A stretch of 42,054 bases of DNA from Rhodobacteraceae bacterium PARR1. Its GTDB lineage: Bacteria; Pseudomonadota; Alphaproteobacteria; Rhodobacterales; Rhodobacteraceae. Of this stretch, positions 8,347-16,503 are shown piece by piece. Positions within the stretch are counted from its first letter, which is position 1, and the number at the start of each line of letters is the position of its first letter. The notes under the pieces are model-generated. The model saw nothing but the letters and a program-made list of their open reading frames with translations. It made no database searches and was not told the DNA's origin. Made by a program: the position numbers and the translations under genes. Where the stretch lies: assembly GCA_002256185.1 (NCBI GenBank), contig NKIT01000015.1, positions 1 to 42,054 of the forward strand. Reading direction: 5' to 3'.

Positions 8347-9138
8347 ATGACCAGAATCGACGCCACCTTCGCCCGCCTGAAGTCTGACGGAAAAAAGGCC
8401 TTTGTCGCCTATATCATGGCCGGTGATCCGGATGCAGAAACCTCGCTTGCCGTGATGCAGGGGTTGCCGGGGGCTGGGGTGGACATCATCGAATTGGGGA
8501 TGCCCTTCACCGACCCGATGGCCGATGGTCCGACGATCCAGTTGGCCGGACAGCGTGCGCTGGAAGGGCATATGACGATGGATGCCGTTCTGGACATGGT
8601 CCGCGCCTTTCGTGCGGGAGATGCCACCACGCCCATCGTGTTGATGGGCTACTACAACCCGATCTATGCACGCGGCGTGGATCGCTTTTTGGCCGAGGCT
8701 GTGGCCGTCGGGATCGACGGGCTGATCGTGGTGGACCTGCCGCCGGAGGAAGATGCTGAGTTGTGCATCCCCGCCCAGAAGGCCGGGCTGAACTTCATCC
8801 GTCTGGCGACGCCCACGACCGACGCCAAGCGCCTGCCCAAGGTGCTGCAAAACACCAGCGGTTTTGTCTATTACGTGTCGATCACCGGGATCACCGGGGC
8901 GGCGGCGGCGCAGGCGGTGGATGTGGCCCCGGAAGTGGCGCGCATCAAGGCGCAGACCGACCTGCCGATCATCGTGGGCTTTGGCATCAATACCCCGGAA
9001 AGCGCACAGGCGATTGCCAGCGTGGCGGATGGCTGCGTGGTGGGGTCGGCCATCGTAAAGGACATCGGTGCCGGGAAACCTGTGGCAGAGGTGTTGGCGA
9101 ATGTCGCGGCGCTTGCCGCAGGTGCGCACGCGGCCTGA
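8347..9138 (+). CDS. trpA: Tryptophan synthase alpha chain
   Basis: Cleaves indole-3-glycerol phosphate to indole and glyceraldehyde-3-phosphate; the indole is channelled to TrpB. The 263-residue TIM barrel has both catalytic acids in place: Glu49 in IIELGMPF and Asp60 in DPMADGP. The phosphate-binding loops (GFGINTPE and VGSAIVK) are intact. The ATG at 8347 is used because the protein then starts [12 protein letters not shown], as in homologues; the frame extends 10 codons upstream. trpB is not adjacent. Confidence 0.97.
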   Translation: MTRIDATFARLKSDGKKAFVAYIMAGDPDAETSLAVMQGLPGAGVDIIELGMPFTDPMADGPTIQLAGQRALEGHMTMDAVLDMVRAFRAGDATTPIVLMGYYNPIYARGVDRFLAEAVAVGIDGLIVVDLPPEEDAELCIPAQKAGLNFIRLATPTTDAKRLPKVLQNTSGFVYYVSITGITGAAAAQAVDVAPEVARIKAQTDLPIIVGFGINTPESAQAIASVADGCVVGSAIVKDIGAGKPVAEVLANVAALAAGAHAA

Positions 9139-9185
9139 GACGACAGCAGGGGTGCGCCACGGCGCATCCTACCCGCCCGAACGGA

Positions 9186-9213
9186 AAAGGGGCTGCCTTT
9201 CGGCAGCCCCTTT
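9186..9213. terminator. Bidirectional terminator between trpA and the cold-shock gene
   Basis: Perfect inverted repeat AAAGGGGCTGCC-TTTC-GGCAGCCCCTTT: a 12-bp stem with A-run and T-run on opposite sides, suited to stop the convergent trpA and cold-shock transcripts. Confidence 0.85.
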
Positions 9214-9236
9214 CCAATTCCGAAACTGCGGTTGGC

Positions 9237-9443
9237 TTATGCCAGTTGCAGGTTCATCGCCGATTCACGACCATTGCGGTCACGCTCGACGTCGAAAGTC
9301 ACCGCTTGGCCGTCGTCAAGACGGTTGATGCCGGCACGTTCCAGAGCGGAGATGTGAACGAACACGTCCTTGGAGCCGCCTTCCGGAGCGATGAAGCCGA
9401 AACCCTTGGTGGCGTTGAACCATTTCACGTTGCCCTTGGCCAT
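9237..9443 (-). CDS. Cold-shock domain protein
   Basis: A 68-residue single cold-shock domain (OB fold) that binds RNA or single-stranded DNA. RNP1 is KGFGFI and RNP2 is DVFVHI, with the usual WFN and aromatic positions. The start [10 protein letters not shown] at 9443 is preceded by AGAAGGAA about eight bases upstream. The frame is open another 36 codons, but those look non-coding. It is convergent with trpA through a shared terminator. The alphaproteobacterial paralogue cannot be assigned from one copy. Confidence 0.96.
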   Translation of the reverse strand: MAKGNVKWFNATKGFGFIAPEGGSKDVFVHISALERAGINRLDDGQAVTFDVERDRNGRESAMNLQLA

Positions 9444-9552
9444 CGTGATATTCCTTCTAATTGTACCGCCCACACTGCGCAGCGGCCCGGCAAAGCTGAA
9501 GATCGAAAGCTGAGCCGAAAGGAACAGGGTCCGAAAAAGAGGTTGCCTCATA

Positions 9553-9558
9553 AGTATA
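9553..9558 (-). promoter_or_regulatory. Candidate -10 box (TATACT) for the cold-shock gene
   Basis: TATACT on the minus strand about 110 bases before the start codon would leave a roughly 100-base 5' leader, the sort of leader through which cold-shock mRNAs are regulated in other bacteria. No good -35 hexamer is visible at 17 bases. Confidence 0.3.
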
Positions 9559-9656
9559 GCTGAACCGGCACCAGATAGCGAGGGCGTTCACCACATTTTC
9601 GACATACGACAGCTTAGCCTATGAAAACGCTGCAAACTTTGTCGCAGCGCTTCGCT

Positions 9657-9842
9657 TCATTCTGCGCTGTCGGTTGCGGCTTCGGGGGATTCGGTCGCCT
9701 CGACGACTTCAGTTTCTTCGGCCTCGGGCAGGGGGGCTTGCGGGGCGCGCTTCCAGTTGGGTTTGCGCGAATTGCGCGGCGTGCCCTTCTGGCTGAGGAA
9801 TTCGGACAGGTTGAACGGCGTCTTGGGGGTGGAAAAGCCCAT
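9657..9842 (-). CDS. Small hypothetical protein (61 aa)
   Basis: Basic, Pro/Ser-rich first half (MGFSTPKTPFNLSEFLSQKG..., PNWKRAP) and an acidic Glu/Ala/Thr-rich tail. AGGA lies seven bases before the ATG, and composition changes sharply between the halves, which supports real coding. No family recognised and no catalytic motif. It lies upstream of the cold-shock gene on the same strand but about 210 bp away. The interval 9843-10114 holds nothing else I can support. Confidence 0.55.
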   Translation of the reverse strand: MGFSTPKTPFNLSEFLSQKGTPRNSRKPNWKRAPQAPLPEAEETEVVEATESPEAATDSAE

Positions 9843-10114
9843 GGATTTATCCTGACAGGTCTAGGGTTGGCCGCGCGATGGCGGCGTGTCGCCCAAGGCA
9901 GGGCGACGCTGGCACAGGTGGCAAAATGTCGAAAGGCGATGGGCCTCAGGTCACGGACCAAAGCGCCCCGATGTAAAGGCGGGCCCTTCCGAAAACCCGC
10001 GCCATTGAACGGCTAAGCCGACTATGGCCTGAAACGGGTCAGAACGCCACCCTTTGCAATCCGCACGGCGCAGAGCGAAACACCCCGGGCAGCCAGCGCA
10101 GGGCACCGCACAGC

Positions 10115-10148
10115 AAAAGCGGCGCGCCCCGGCCTTGGGACGCGCCGC
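10115..10148 (-). terminator. Terminator of the hsp20 gene
   Basis: Minus strand: GCGGCGCG, a 14-base loop, CGCGCCGC, then TTTTGC. The stem is a perfect 8 bp with a short U-run, about 30 bases after the hsp20 stop. Confidence 0.65.
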
Positions 10149-10180
10149 ATGGTTGCATCAGACGCGGACCTGAGGATCGG

Positions 10181-10660
10181 TCAGTTGACCGACGGTTCGC
10201 GCGGAGCCTCGATCGCAGGGCTGTCAATCACCGGCGCAGCAGAGGCGCGGGCAATCTCGATCCGGCGGGGCTTCAAAGCCTCGGGCGTTTCGCGCTGCAG
10301 GTCGATGTGCAGCATGCCATGTTCATGGCTGGCCCCGGTGACACGCACATGATCTGCAAGCGCAAAGCGGCGTTCAAAGGCGCGGGTAGCGATGCCACGA
10401 TGCAGGTAGGTCTTGCCCTCCACCTCGGACTTGCGGGCGGCGACATGCAGCGTGCCGTCCTTCACCTCAACCGACAATTCGTCCGGGCTGAACCCCGCGA
10501 CCGCGATTGAGATGCGATAGGCATCTTCGGCGGTCTTTTCGATGTTGTAGGGCGGATAGGTCGGCTGGACATCGGCGCTGAGCGCGCGGTCCATCAGATC
10601 AGCGATACGGTCAAAGCCGACGGTGGCACGGTAAAGCGGCGCGAAATCAAGGGAACGCAT
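10181..10660 (-). CDS. Small heat-shock protein, Hsp20/alpha-crystallin family (IbpA-like)
   Basis: ATP-independent holdase of 159 residues. The N-terminal LYRATVGFDRIADLMD and PPYNIE are typical of IbpA-type proteins. The alpha-crystallin domain runs from about 40 to 125 (AEDAYRISIAVAGF, DGTLHVAARK, YLHRGIATRAFERRFAL), and a Pro-rich tail follows. The ATG at 10660 has AAGGA eight bases upstream; the ATG at 10675 in the same frame would overlap that site and is less likely. Confidence 0.95.
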   Translation of the reverse strand: MRSLDFAPLYRATVGFDRIADLMDRALSADVQPTYPPYNIEKTAEDAYRISIAVAGFSPDELSVEVKDGTLHVAARKSEVEGKTYLHRGIATRAFERRFALADHVRVTGASHEHGMLHIDLQRETPEALKPRRIEIARASAAPVIDSPAIEAPREPSVN

Positions 10661-10759
10661 GGTGTCATCCTTCAAGAAGCGATGTGGAATGCCCCTCCAT
10701 CACGGACAGGGCGGGTTGCCTGTCGCCAAGCCCGATTGCGGCACCCGGCGACACCCGTG

Positions 10760-10788
10760 ATCTGGGAAACCCCGGCCCCGCTTTCAAG
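10760..10788 (-). promoter_or_regulatory. Candidate heat-shock (RpoH-type) promoter of hsp20
   Basis: Minus strand: CTTGAAA (10788-10782), 14 bases, TCCCAGAT (10767-10760). This resembles the RpoH consensus CTTGAAA / CCCCATnT, with two mismatches in the -10 element. It lies in the intergenic space upstream of hsp20. Confidence 0.4.
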
Positions 10789-10796
10789 ACCCCCGC

Positions 10797-11627
10797 TTAA
10801 GGTGCGTCGTCCACCTTCAGGAATTTTGCGCCCCCCGACCCCATGCCGACACGCCCGCCCGAAATTGTACGCACCCCCGGCGTGGCAGCGCGCCCGGCGC
10901 GGTCAAGCTGCGTCATCAACCCCGGCAACACCCCTTCCAGCGGCACCGCCACGGCAATGGGCTTGCCGTCCATTTCGGCCTTGGCGGATATGACTGACAC
11001 CACTTCGGCCCCGTAGGCGGTATCGCGGAACACCGGCGCACCCGATGCCCCGAAGTCCACAGGGCAGTCCAGCACGGCGATCCGCCCCTCGGTCGCCAGC
11101 ACCGAACACACATCCTGCAACGATGCGGCCTCGGATCGGTCCTTGGCATAGGACACAATCTCGACCCGGTCGCCGCCTTGCGGGAAAGACCCGGTTGGCG
11201 CTGGGGTAATCGACGGCAACAAGATCGGCTGCGCCAGTTTCATCAACCCAAGGTCGCTGCCGGTCTGGCCCATCTGAGCATCGGTTTCCTCCAGCCCCGG
11301 CCGGTAGTCGGGATGCGGCAACAGCAACGCGACGTCGCGATAGGCCTCTGCCCGGCCATTGCGCCACCCCGCAAGAAAGGTCCTCTCATCGGGCCGATGC
11401 GGCTGGCCTGTCGCCTTGTCAAACAGGCAATGCGCCGCTGTCAGAACCACATCCGGCGCGATCAGGGTGCCCGTGCAAAAGCCGTTCTCACCGATGTTGA
11501 TGCGCCCCACCGCCGCCCAACGCCCCGCAACAACGCCGGTATCGAGCGTCCGCAGATTGCCATCGCCTGCCCAAATGGGGCCCGAGAGGGACGTCAATAC
11601 GCAAAGACACAGGGCAAGGAACCGCAC
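10797..11627 (-). CDS. Secreted trypsin-like serine protease (S1 family)
   Basis: A 276-residue protein with a signal peptide (MRFLALCLCVLTSLSGPIWAG, cleavage probably after IWA). The S1 triad is visible: His in TAAHC, Asp in SDLGLMKL, Ser in GASGAP. The usual GDSGGP is replaced by GASGAP, so the residue before the oxyanion glycine and the S1-lining glycine differ. Four cysteines could form disulfides. The GTG start at 11627 has CCGGAGG six bases upstream, a better choice than the GTG at 11672. It follows glcF on the same strand but probably has its own promoter. Probably a periplasmic or exported endopeptidase; substrate unknown. Confidence 0.88.
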   Translation of the reverse strand: MRFLALCLCVLTSLSGPIWAGDGNLRTLDTGVVAGRWAAVGRINIGENGFCTGTLIAPDVVLTAAHCLFDKATGQPHRPDERTFLAGWRNGRAEAYRDVALLLPHPDYRPGLEETDAQMGQTGSDLGLMKLAQPILLPSITPAPTGSFPQGGDRVEIVSYAKDRSEAASLQDVCSVLATEGRIAVLDCPVDFGASGAPVFRDTAYGAEVVSVISAKAEMDGKPIAVAVPLEGVLPGLMTQLDRAGRAATPGVRTISGGRVGMGSGGAKFLKVDDAP

Positions 11628-11699
11628 AGCCACCCTCCGGCACAAGCTCACGCAAGGGGTATTGCATGCCACTGGGGCAAAATCACGGCGCTTTCGCGG

Positions 11700-12989
11700 T
11701 CAGGTTGCATCCAGCGCACGCGGCTTCGGCCCGCCCGTCGCCCAGTCCAGCAGTTCGACCGTATGCACCACGGGAATCCCGGTCCCCGATCCGATCTGCA
11801 TCATGCAGCCGATGTTGCCCGCCGCGATCACATCGGGCGCTTTCGCTTCCAGCGTTGCCACCTTGCGCGCCTTCAACTCTTTTGAGATCACGGGTTGCAG
11901 CAAGTTGTAGGTGCCCGCCGATCCGCAGCACAGATGACTGTCGGCAGGTTCGACCACGGTAAACCCCGCCCGTTTGAGCAAATCCTTCGGCGCGGTCTTG
12001 ATCTGCTGGCCATGCTGCAACGAACAGGCGGCATGAATAGCGACGCGCAGGTTCTTGTCCGCGCCTTCGGGCAATTCCAACCGCATCAGCAGTTCGGAGA
12101 CATCTAGCGCCAGCCCCGCCACCCGCGCCGCATCCCCCGCGAGAGCAGAGGTGCGGAACATATGCCCGTAATCCTTGACCGTCGTGCCGCAGCCAGAGGT
12201 GTTGATGACGATGGCATCAAGGCCCCTCGCCTGCACCTCGGCCATGAAGGCGCGGATATTGGCCGCCGCCGCGGCGTGTGCGTCGCCCTCACGCCCCATA
12301 TGGTGGGTCAGCGCGCCACAGCAGCCCATGCCCTGCGGGATCACCACCTCACACCCCAACCGCCGCAGCAGGCGGATGGTGGCGTCATTGATGTCGGTGT
12401 TCAGCGCCTTTTGCGCACAACCCGTCATCAGCGCCACCCGCATCCGTCGCGGCACCTCTGGCGCAAAGCTCTGCGGATCATCGTTGCGACTGACAGGTGG
12501 AACGCGCGCAGGCACCATATCCAGCATCGCCTGCACCCGCGCATCCGGGATCAGCCGCGCAAAAGGCTTGCCCACCTTGGCCAGCAGGATCGCCAGCCGA
12601 AACCGCATCGGATAGGGCAGCACCTTGGCCAAGACCCAGCGCAACATCCGATCCGTCAGCGGCCGTTTGTACGTCGCCTCGACATGCGCGCGGGCGTGGT
12701 CGATCAGATGCATGTAGTGCACACCCGATGGGCAGGTCGTCATGCAGGCCAGACAGGACAGGCAGCGATCCAGATGCTTGACGGTGCGCGCATCAGCGGG
12801 GCGGCCGCTTTCGAGCATTTCCTTGATCAGGTAAATCCGCCCGCGTGGGCTGTCGAGTTCATCGCCCAGCACCTGATAGGTCGGGCATGTCGCGGTGCAA
12901 AAGCCGCAATGCACACAGGCGCGCAAAATCTCATTCGACCGCGCCAAGGCGGGCACCTGCAACTGCGCGTCCGAGAAATTCGTCTGCAT
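11700..12989 (-). CDS. glcF: Glycolate oxidase iron-sulfur subunit
   Basis: A 429-residue electron-transfer subunit of glycolate dehydrogenase (GlcDEF), which oxidises glycolate to glyoxylate. Two [4Fe-4S] motifs are complete: Cys25/28/31/35 (CVHCGFCTATCP) and Cys76/79/82/86. Two CCG-type domains follow (GMGCCGAL and HLCCGSAGTY). Last gene of glcD-glcE-glcF, only 4 bases after the glcE stop, so translation is probably coupled. Confidence 0.97.
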   Translation of the reverse strand: MQTNFSDAQLQVPALARSNEILRACVHCGFCTATCPTYQVLGDELDSPRGRIYLIKEMLESGRPADARTVKHLDRCLSCLACMTTCPSGVHYMHLIDHARAHVEATYKRPLTDRMLRWVLAKVLPYPMRFRLAILLAKVGKPFARLIPDARVQAMLDMVPARVPPVSRNDDPQSFAPEVPRRMRVALMTGCAQKALNTDINDATIRLLRRLGCEVVIPQGMGCCGALTHHMGREGDAHAAAAANIRAFMAEVQARGLDAIVINTSGCGTTVKDYGHMFRTSALAGDAARVAGLALDVSELLMRLELPEGADKNLRVAIHAACSLQHGQQIKTAPKDLLKRAGFTVVEPADSHLCCGSAGTYNLLQPVISKELKARKVATLEAKAPDVIAAGNIGCMMQIGSGTGIPVVHTVELLDWATGGPKPRALDAT

Positions 12990-12993
12990 GATG

Positions 12994-14061
12994 TCAGCCC
13001 ATCAAACCGGGATTGAGGATGCCTTTTGGATCAAACTTCGCCCGCAAGCCCTTTGTCAGCGCCGCAACACCCGGCGATTCAGGCGCAAAGGTGGGCAGGG
13101 CAGAGTCTGACCGGATCAAGGTCGCATGACCGTCAATCGCCCCCAACCGCGCCCTCAGGTCCAGTCCCGGCGCTGTCAGCAGCCAGACCAACCCGCCGCC
13201 CCAATCGTAAAGCACTGCCTCTGCCCCTGCCCGCGCCACCACATCCGCGGCGGTCGATGGCCGCAGGGACAGACGCCAGACATCCCCCGCGCGTTCATGA
13301 AACGGGGTGACATCACGCACATCAGGCCAGACATCCGCCACCTCCTCCACCGCGCCAAAGCGCGCCAGATGCCGCGACACCTGCCCAACCCGATAGCGAA
13401 CAGACTTCTCAAACCCCTCAAGCCGCAGGAACGTCCCCTGCCCCGGCCCATGCGCCGCGCCCGTCACCTCAAACGGTGATCCCAGCGCAGCCGCCATCGC
13501 CTCGACCGCCTGCGCGTCAGAAAGGCCAGCCAACCGCAGCGTCACTGCCTGTTCCGGGATCGGCAACAGCTTGAACGACACTTCGGTCAGAACGCCCAAA
13601 GTGCCGTGACTGCCCGCCATCAGCTTGGACAGATCAAGGCCGGTGACATTCTTCATCACCCGCCCACCGTTCTTGACCACCACCCCCGCGCCATCGACAA
13701 AGCGCACCCCGATCAGGCTGTCGCGGCACGCCCCGGCCTGCACCCGGCGCGGCCCGCTGGCATTGGCAGCGACCACCCCACCCAAAGTGCTATCGCCGCC
13801 ACGACCGAGCAGCCCGCGCCTATCCGGCACCTCAAACGGCAATCGCTGCCCCTCGGCGGCCAGCAAGGCCTCCACCTCCGCCACGGACGTCCCGGCCCCC
13901 GCTACCAGCGTCAGTGCCCCCGGCTCATAAATCCGCACCCCGGCCAGACCGCCGGTTTCCAGCACCTCACCCATCGCCCGCCCAATCCCGCGCGTGCCGC
14001 CGCCCCGGATGACCAAAGGCGCATCGGCAGCGCGCAGGATATCGGCCAAATCAGCCTCGGT
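12994..14061 (-). CDS. glcE: Glycolate oxidase FAD-binding subunit
   Basis: About 355 residues; second flavin-type subunit of the GlcDEF glycolate dehydrogenase. It has the PCMH FAD-binding signature (PLVIRGGGTRG, EPGALTLVAGAGT, DSTLGGVVAANASGP) and ends RAKFDPKGILNPGLMG, as GlcE and GlcD proteins do. Starts at 14061 (MTEADLADIL), 14070 and 14097 are all in frame; the first fits homologues best. It lies between glcD and glcF. Confidence 0.95.
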   Translation of the reverse strand, partial: TEADLADILRAADAPLVIRGGGTRGIGRAMGEVLETGGLAGVRIYEPGALTLVAGAGTSVAEVEALLAAEGQRLPFEVPDRRGLLGRGGDSTLGGVVAANASGPRRVQAGACRDSLIGVRFVDGAGVVVKNGGRVMKNVTGLDLSKLMAGSHGTLGVLTEVSFKLLPIPEQAVTLRLAGLSDAQAVEAMAAALGSPFEVTGAAHGPGQGTFLRLEGFEKSVRYRVGQVSRHLARFGAVEEVADVWPDVRDVTPFHERAGDVWRLSLRPSTAADVVARAGAEAVLYDWGGGLVWLLTAPGLDLRARLGAIDGHATLIRSDSALPTFAPESPGVAALTKGLRAKFDPKGILNPGLMG

Positions 14062-14118
14062 CATCGGACGCATCGCTTGCCCTTCATCTTGGCCCAAATA
14101 CCCCCTTCTTTCGCCCGA

Positions 14119-15552
14119 TCACCCCGCGCGCCGCCCGGCGGTCACATCCAGCGGAAACACCTTGGCAGGGTTCAGCAACCACGCCGGATCAAACACATCC
14201 TTCACCCGCAACTGCGCCTCCATATCGTCACGCTTGAACTGGGCATGCATCAGATCGCGCTTTTCAACGCCCACGCCATGCTCCCCCGTCAGACAGCCAC
14301 CCACATCCACGCACAGGCGCAGGATATCGGCCCCCATCGCCTCGGCCTTTTCCAAATCCCCTGCGCGGTTGGCATTGAACAGGATCAGCGGGTGCATGTT
14401 GCCATCCCCGGCATGGAACACATTGGCCACCCGCAACCCGTAGTCATCTGCCAATTCCCCGATCCGTCGCAAAACGAAGGGCAGTTCTGACACCGGGATT
14501 GTCCCGTCCAAACAAATGTAATCCCCCATCTGCCCCATCGCGCCAAAGGCGGATTTGCGCCCAAGCCAGATGCGTTTGCTTTCATCCTCGGACCGGCTTT
14601 CGCGATAGGCCACCGGGGTGTGGCGTTCGGCAATCGCCTTGATACGGGCGAGTTGGTCGTCAATCTCAGTCGGACTGCCCTCAACCTCAACAATCAACAG
14701 CGCCTCACAATCGGGATAGCCTGCTTTGGCAAAGGCTTCGGTCGCCTGAATGCAGGGGCGGTCCATGAATTCGATGGCCACCGGCAGCAAACCGCCTTTG
14801 ATGATGTCCGACACACAGGCCCCCGCCACCTCATTCGATGCAAATCCCATCAGCACAGGCCGCGCGCCTTCGGGTTTGGGCAGGATGCGCAACCATGCCT
14901 CGGTCACAACGCCCAACTGCCCCTCAGAGCCGCAGATCACCCCCAACAGGTCCAGCCCCGGCGCATCGGACCACGGACCGCCGATGGTCAGGACATCTCC
15001 GGTCATGGTGACGATCCGCACGCCCAAAAGGTTGTTCGTCGTCACCCCGTACTTCAGGCAATGCGCCCCGCCCGAGTTCATGCCGATGTTCCCGGCAATG
15101 GCACAGGCGAGTTGGCTAGAGGGGTCAGGGGCGTAGCAGAAACCTTCATGTTCCACAGCACCCGTCACCGACAGATTGGTCCGCCCGGTCTGCACGTGGA
15201 TGAAGCGGTCGGCATAATCCGTCTCAATCACGCCATTCATCCGCGCGATGCCAAGGATGACGCAATCCGCCGTGGGCAGCGCCCCCCCGGCCAGCGAGGT
15301 TCCCGATCCACGTGGCACCACCGGCACCCGTTCGGCATGGCAAATCCGCAGCACTGCCGCGACCTCTGCCGTCGTGCGGGGCAGGACCGCAGCCATCGGC
15401 GGGCAGCGATAGGCGGTCAGCGCGTCGCATTCATAGGCGCGGGTTTCGGTGGGGTCCGAGATCAGCGCATCCCCCGGCAAGACAGCGGCCAGTTGCGCGA
15501 GAATGCGGTCGCGCCGGGCGAGAACCGAGGCATCAGGCAAGGGCATGTCCAT
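14119..15552 (-). CDS. glcD: Glycolate oxidase subunit GlcD (FAD-linked)
   Basis: Catalytic flavoprotein of glycolate dehydrogenase, 477 residues from the ATG at 15552. N-terminal PCMH FAD domain: VPVVPRGSGTSLAGGALP and DPSSQLACAIAGNIGMNSGG are diagnostic. C-terminal FAD-oxidase domain: VANVFHAGDGNMHPLI, GEHGVGVEKRDLM, FDPAWLLNPAKVFP. AGGAG ends six bases before the ATG at 15552 and is flush against the ATG at 15558, which decides the start. First gene of the operon, divergent from the DUF599 gene. Confidence 0.97.
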   Translation of the reverse strand: MDMPLPDASVLARRDRILAQLAAVLPGDALISDPTETRAYECDALTAYRCPPMAAVLPRTTAEVAAVLRICHAERVPVVPRGSGTSLAGGALPTADCVILGIARMNGVIETDYADRFIHVQTGRTNLSVTGAVEHEGFCYAPDPSSQLACAIAGNIGMNSGGAHCLKYGVTTNNLLGVRIVTMTGDVLTIGGPWSDAPGLDLLGVICGSEGQLGVVTEAWLRILPKPEGARPVLMGFASNEVAGACVSDIIKGGLLPVAIEFMDRPCIQATEAFAKAGYPDCEALLIVEVEGSPTEIDDQLARIKAIAERHTPVAYRESRSEDESKRIWLGRKSAFGAMGQMGDYICLDGTIPVSELPFVLRRIGELADDYGLRVANVFHAGDGNMHPLILFNANRAGDLEKAEAMGADILRLCVDVGGCLTGEHGVGVEKRDLMHAQFKRDDMEAQLRVKDVFDPAWLLNPAKVFPLDVTAGRRAG

Positions 15553-15581
15553 CGGCATCTCCTGAACGGGCGGATTGGTCA

Positions 15582-15593
15582 GGTTCTATAACC
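15582..15593. promoter_or_regulatory. Candidate operator GGTT-N4-AACC upstream of glcD
   Basis: Short dyad GGTTCTATAACC in the glcD/DUF599 divergent spacer, with TTGGTC just to the left. GntR/FadR-type regulators such as GlcC bind TGGT/ACCA-like dyads, but the match is loose. Confidence 0.3.
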
Positions 15594-15654
15594 ACGTCAC
15601 GCATATCTCAACCCGATGGGTGACAAGCGCGCCGTCACAGCCTATCCATCGGGC

Positions 15655-16344
15655 ATGGATATGACCACACATCTGGGCGTGATGTCGCCCCTCGACTGGG
15701 CCGCCTTGGCCATTGTCTTTGCTGCATGGATCGGGATCGGTTGGGTGATCGAACATCCGCCCGCCCGTTGGCCGAGTGTGTCCGTCATCATTTCCGAATA
15801 CCGGCGCGACTGGATGCGGCAATTCGTGACGCGCCAGCCGCGCATCTTTGACGCCACGGTGATCGACTCGCTGCGCCAAGGGACGGCGTTCTTTGCCTCG
15901 ACATCCATGATCGCCATTGGCGGCGGGGTGGCGCTGATCGGCAACCCCGACCAGTGGATCGGGCTTTCCGCCGATCTGCCGCTGGATGCCGGGGTGCCGC
16001 TGGAATGGAAGGCGATCCTTGTGACCTTCTTTCTGGCCAATGCCTTGCTCAAGTTCGTCTGGGCGCATCGGCTGTTCGGCTATTGCTCGATCCTGATGGC
16101 CGCTGTGCCGAATGACCACAGCGACCCCACCTGTTTTGACCGCGCCGCACAGGCCGCCGAGATTAACATCACGGCGGCGAAAAGCTTTAACCGAGGGTTG
16201 CGGGCGATCTATTTCGCGCTGGGGTCCTTGGGGTGGCTGTTGGGGCCGTGGGGACTGATGGCCGCCACGGCCATTACGACCAGCGTACAGGTGCGGCGCG
16301 AGTTCATGTCAGAGTCGCGCCGGGTGATGATGGGGAAGGTGTAG
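15655..16344 (+). CDS. DUF599 membrane protein
   Basis: About 229 residues with four predicted membrane segments: near the N-terminus (WAALAIVFAAWIGIGWVI), two in the middle (GTAFFASTSMIAIGGGVALI and KAILVTFFLANALLKFVWA), and one near the C-terminus (YFALGSLGWLLGPWGLMAA). SPLDWAAL at the N-terminus and the NRGLRAIYFALG stretch are typical of DUF599. Role unknown. The ATG at 15616 is also in frame, but 15655 places the protein close to the usual family start. It is convergent with the DUF4159-operon end across a palindromic region. Confidence 0.85.
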   Translation: MDMTTHLGVMSPLDWAALAIVFAAWIGIGWVIEHPPARWPSVSVIISEYRRDWMRQFVTRQPRIFDATVIDSLRQGTAFFASTSMIAIGGGVALIGNPDQWIGLSADLPLDAGVPLEWKAILVTFFLANALLKFVWAHRLFGYCSILMAAVPNDHSDPTCFDRAAQAAEINITAAKSFNRGLRAIYFALGSLGWLLGPWGLMAATAITTSVQVRREFMSESRRVMMGKV

Positions 16345-16378
16345 GGGCTTAGCTGCCTTTAATCTCTCCGCATGATTA

Positions 16379-16472
16379 GGGGCGCGGCCGCCCCGGCGGG
16401 GTGGGTGCACGTATACGTGCGGCCGCCCCGGTGGGGCGGGACGGCCGCGCCCCGATGCTTTGGGCATCGGGG
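16379..16472. repeat. Nested palindrome / double hairpin between convergent genes
   Basis: Outer arms GGGGCGCGGCCG (16379-16390) and CGGCCGCGCCCC (16442-16453) are perfect complements. A perfect 14-bp palindrome GCACGTATACGTGC (16407-16420) lies inside. GCGGCCGCCCCGG occurs directly repeated at 16384 and 16419. A second hairpin follows at once: CCCCGATGC-TTTGG-GCATCGGGG (16450-16472). No U-run follows, so it is not a classical terminator. Confidence 0.85.
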
Positions 16473-16503
16473 CAGTTCCAGCTGCCGCGCCTATGGCAAT
16501 AAC

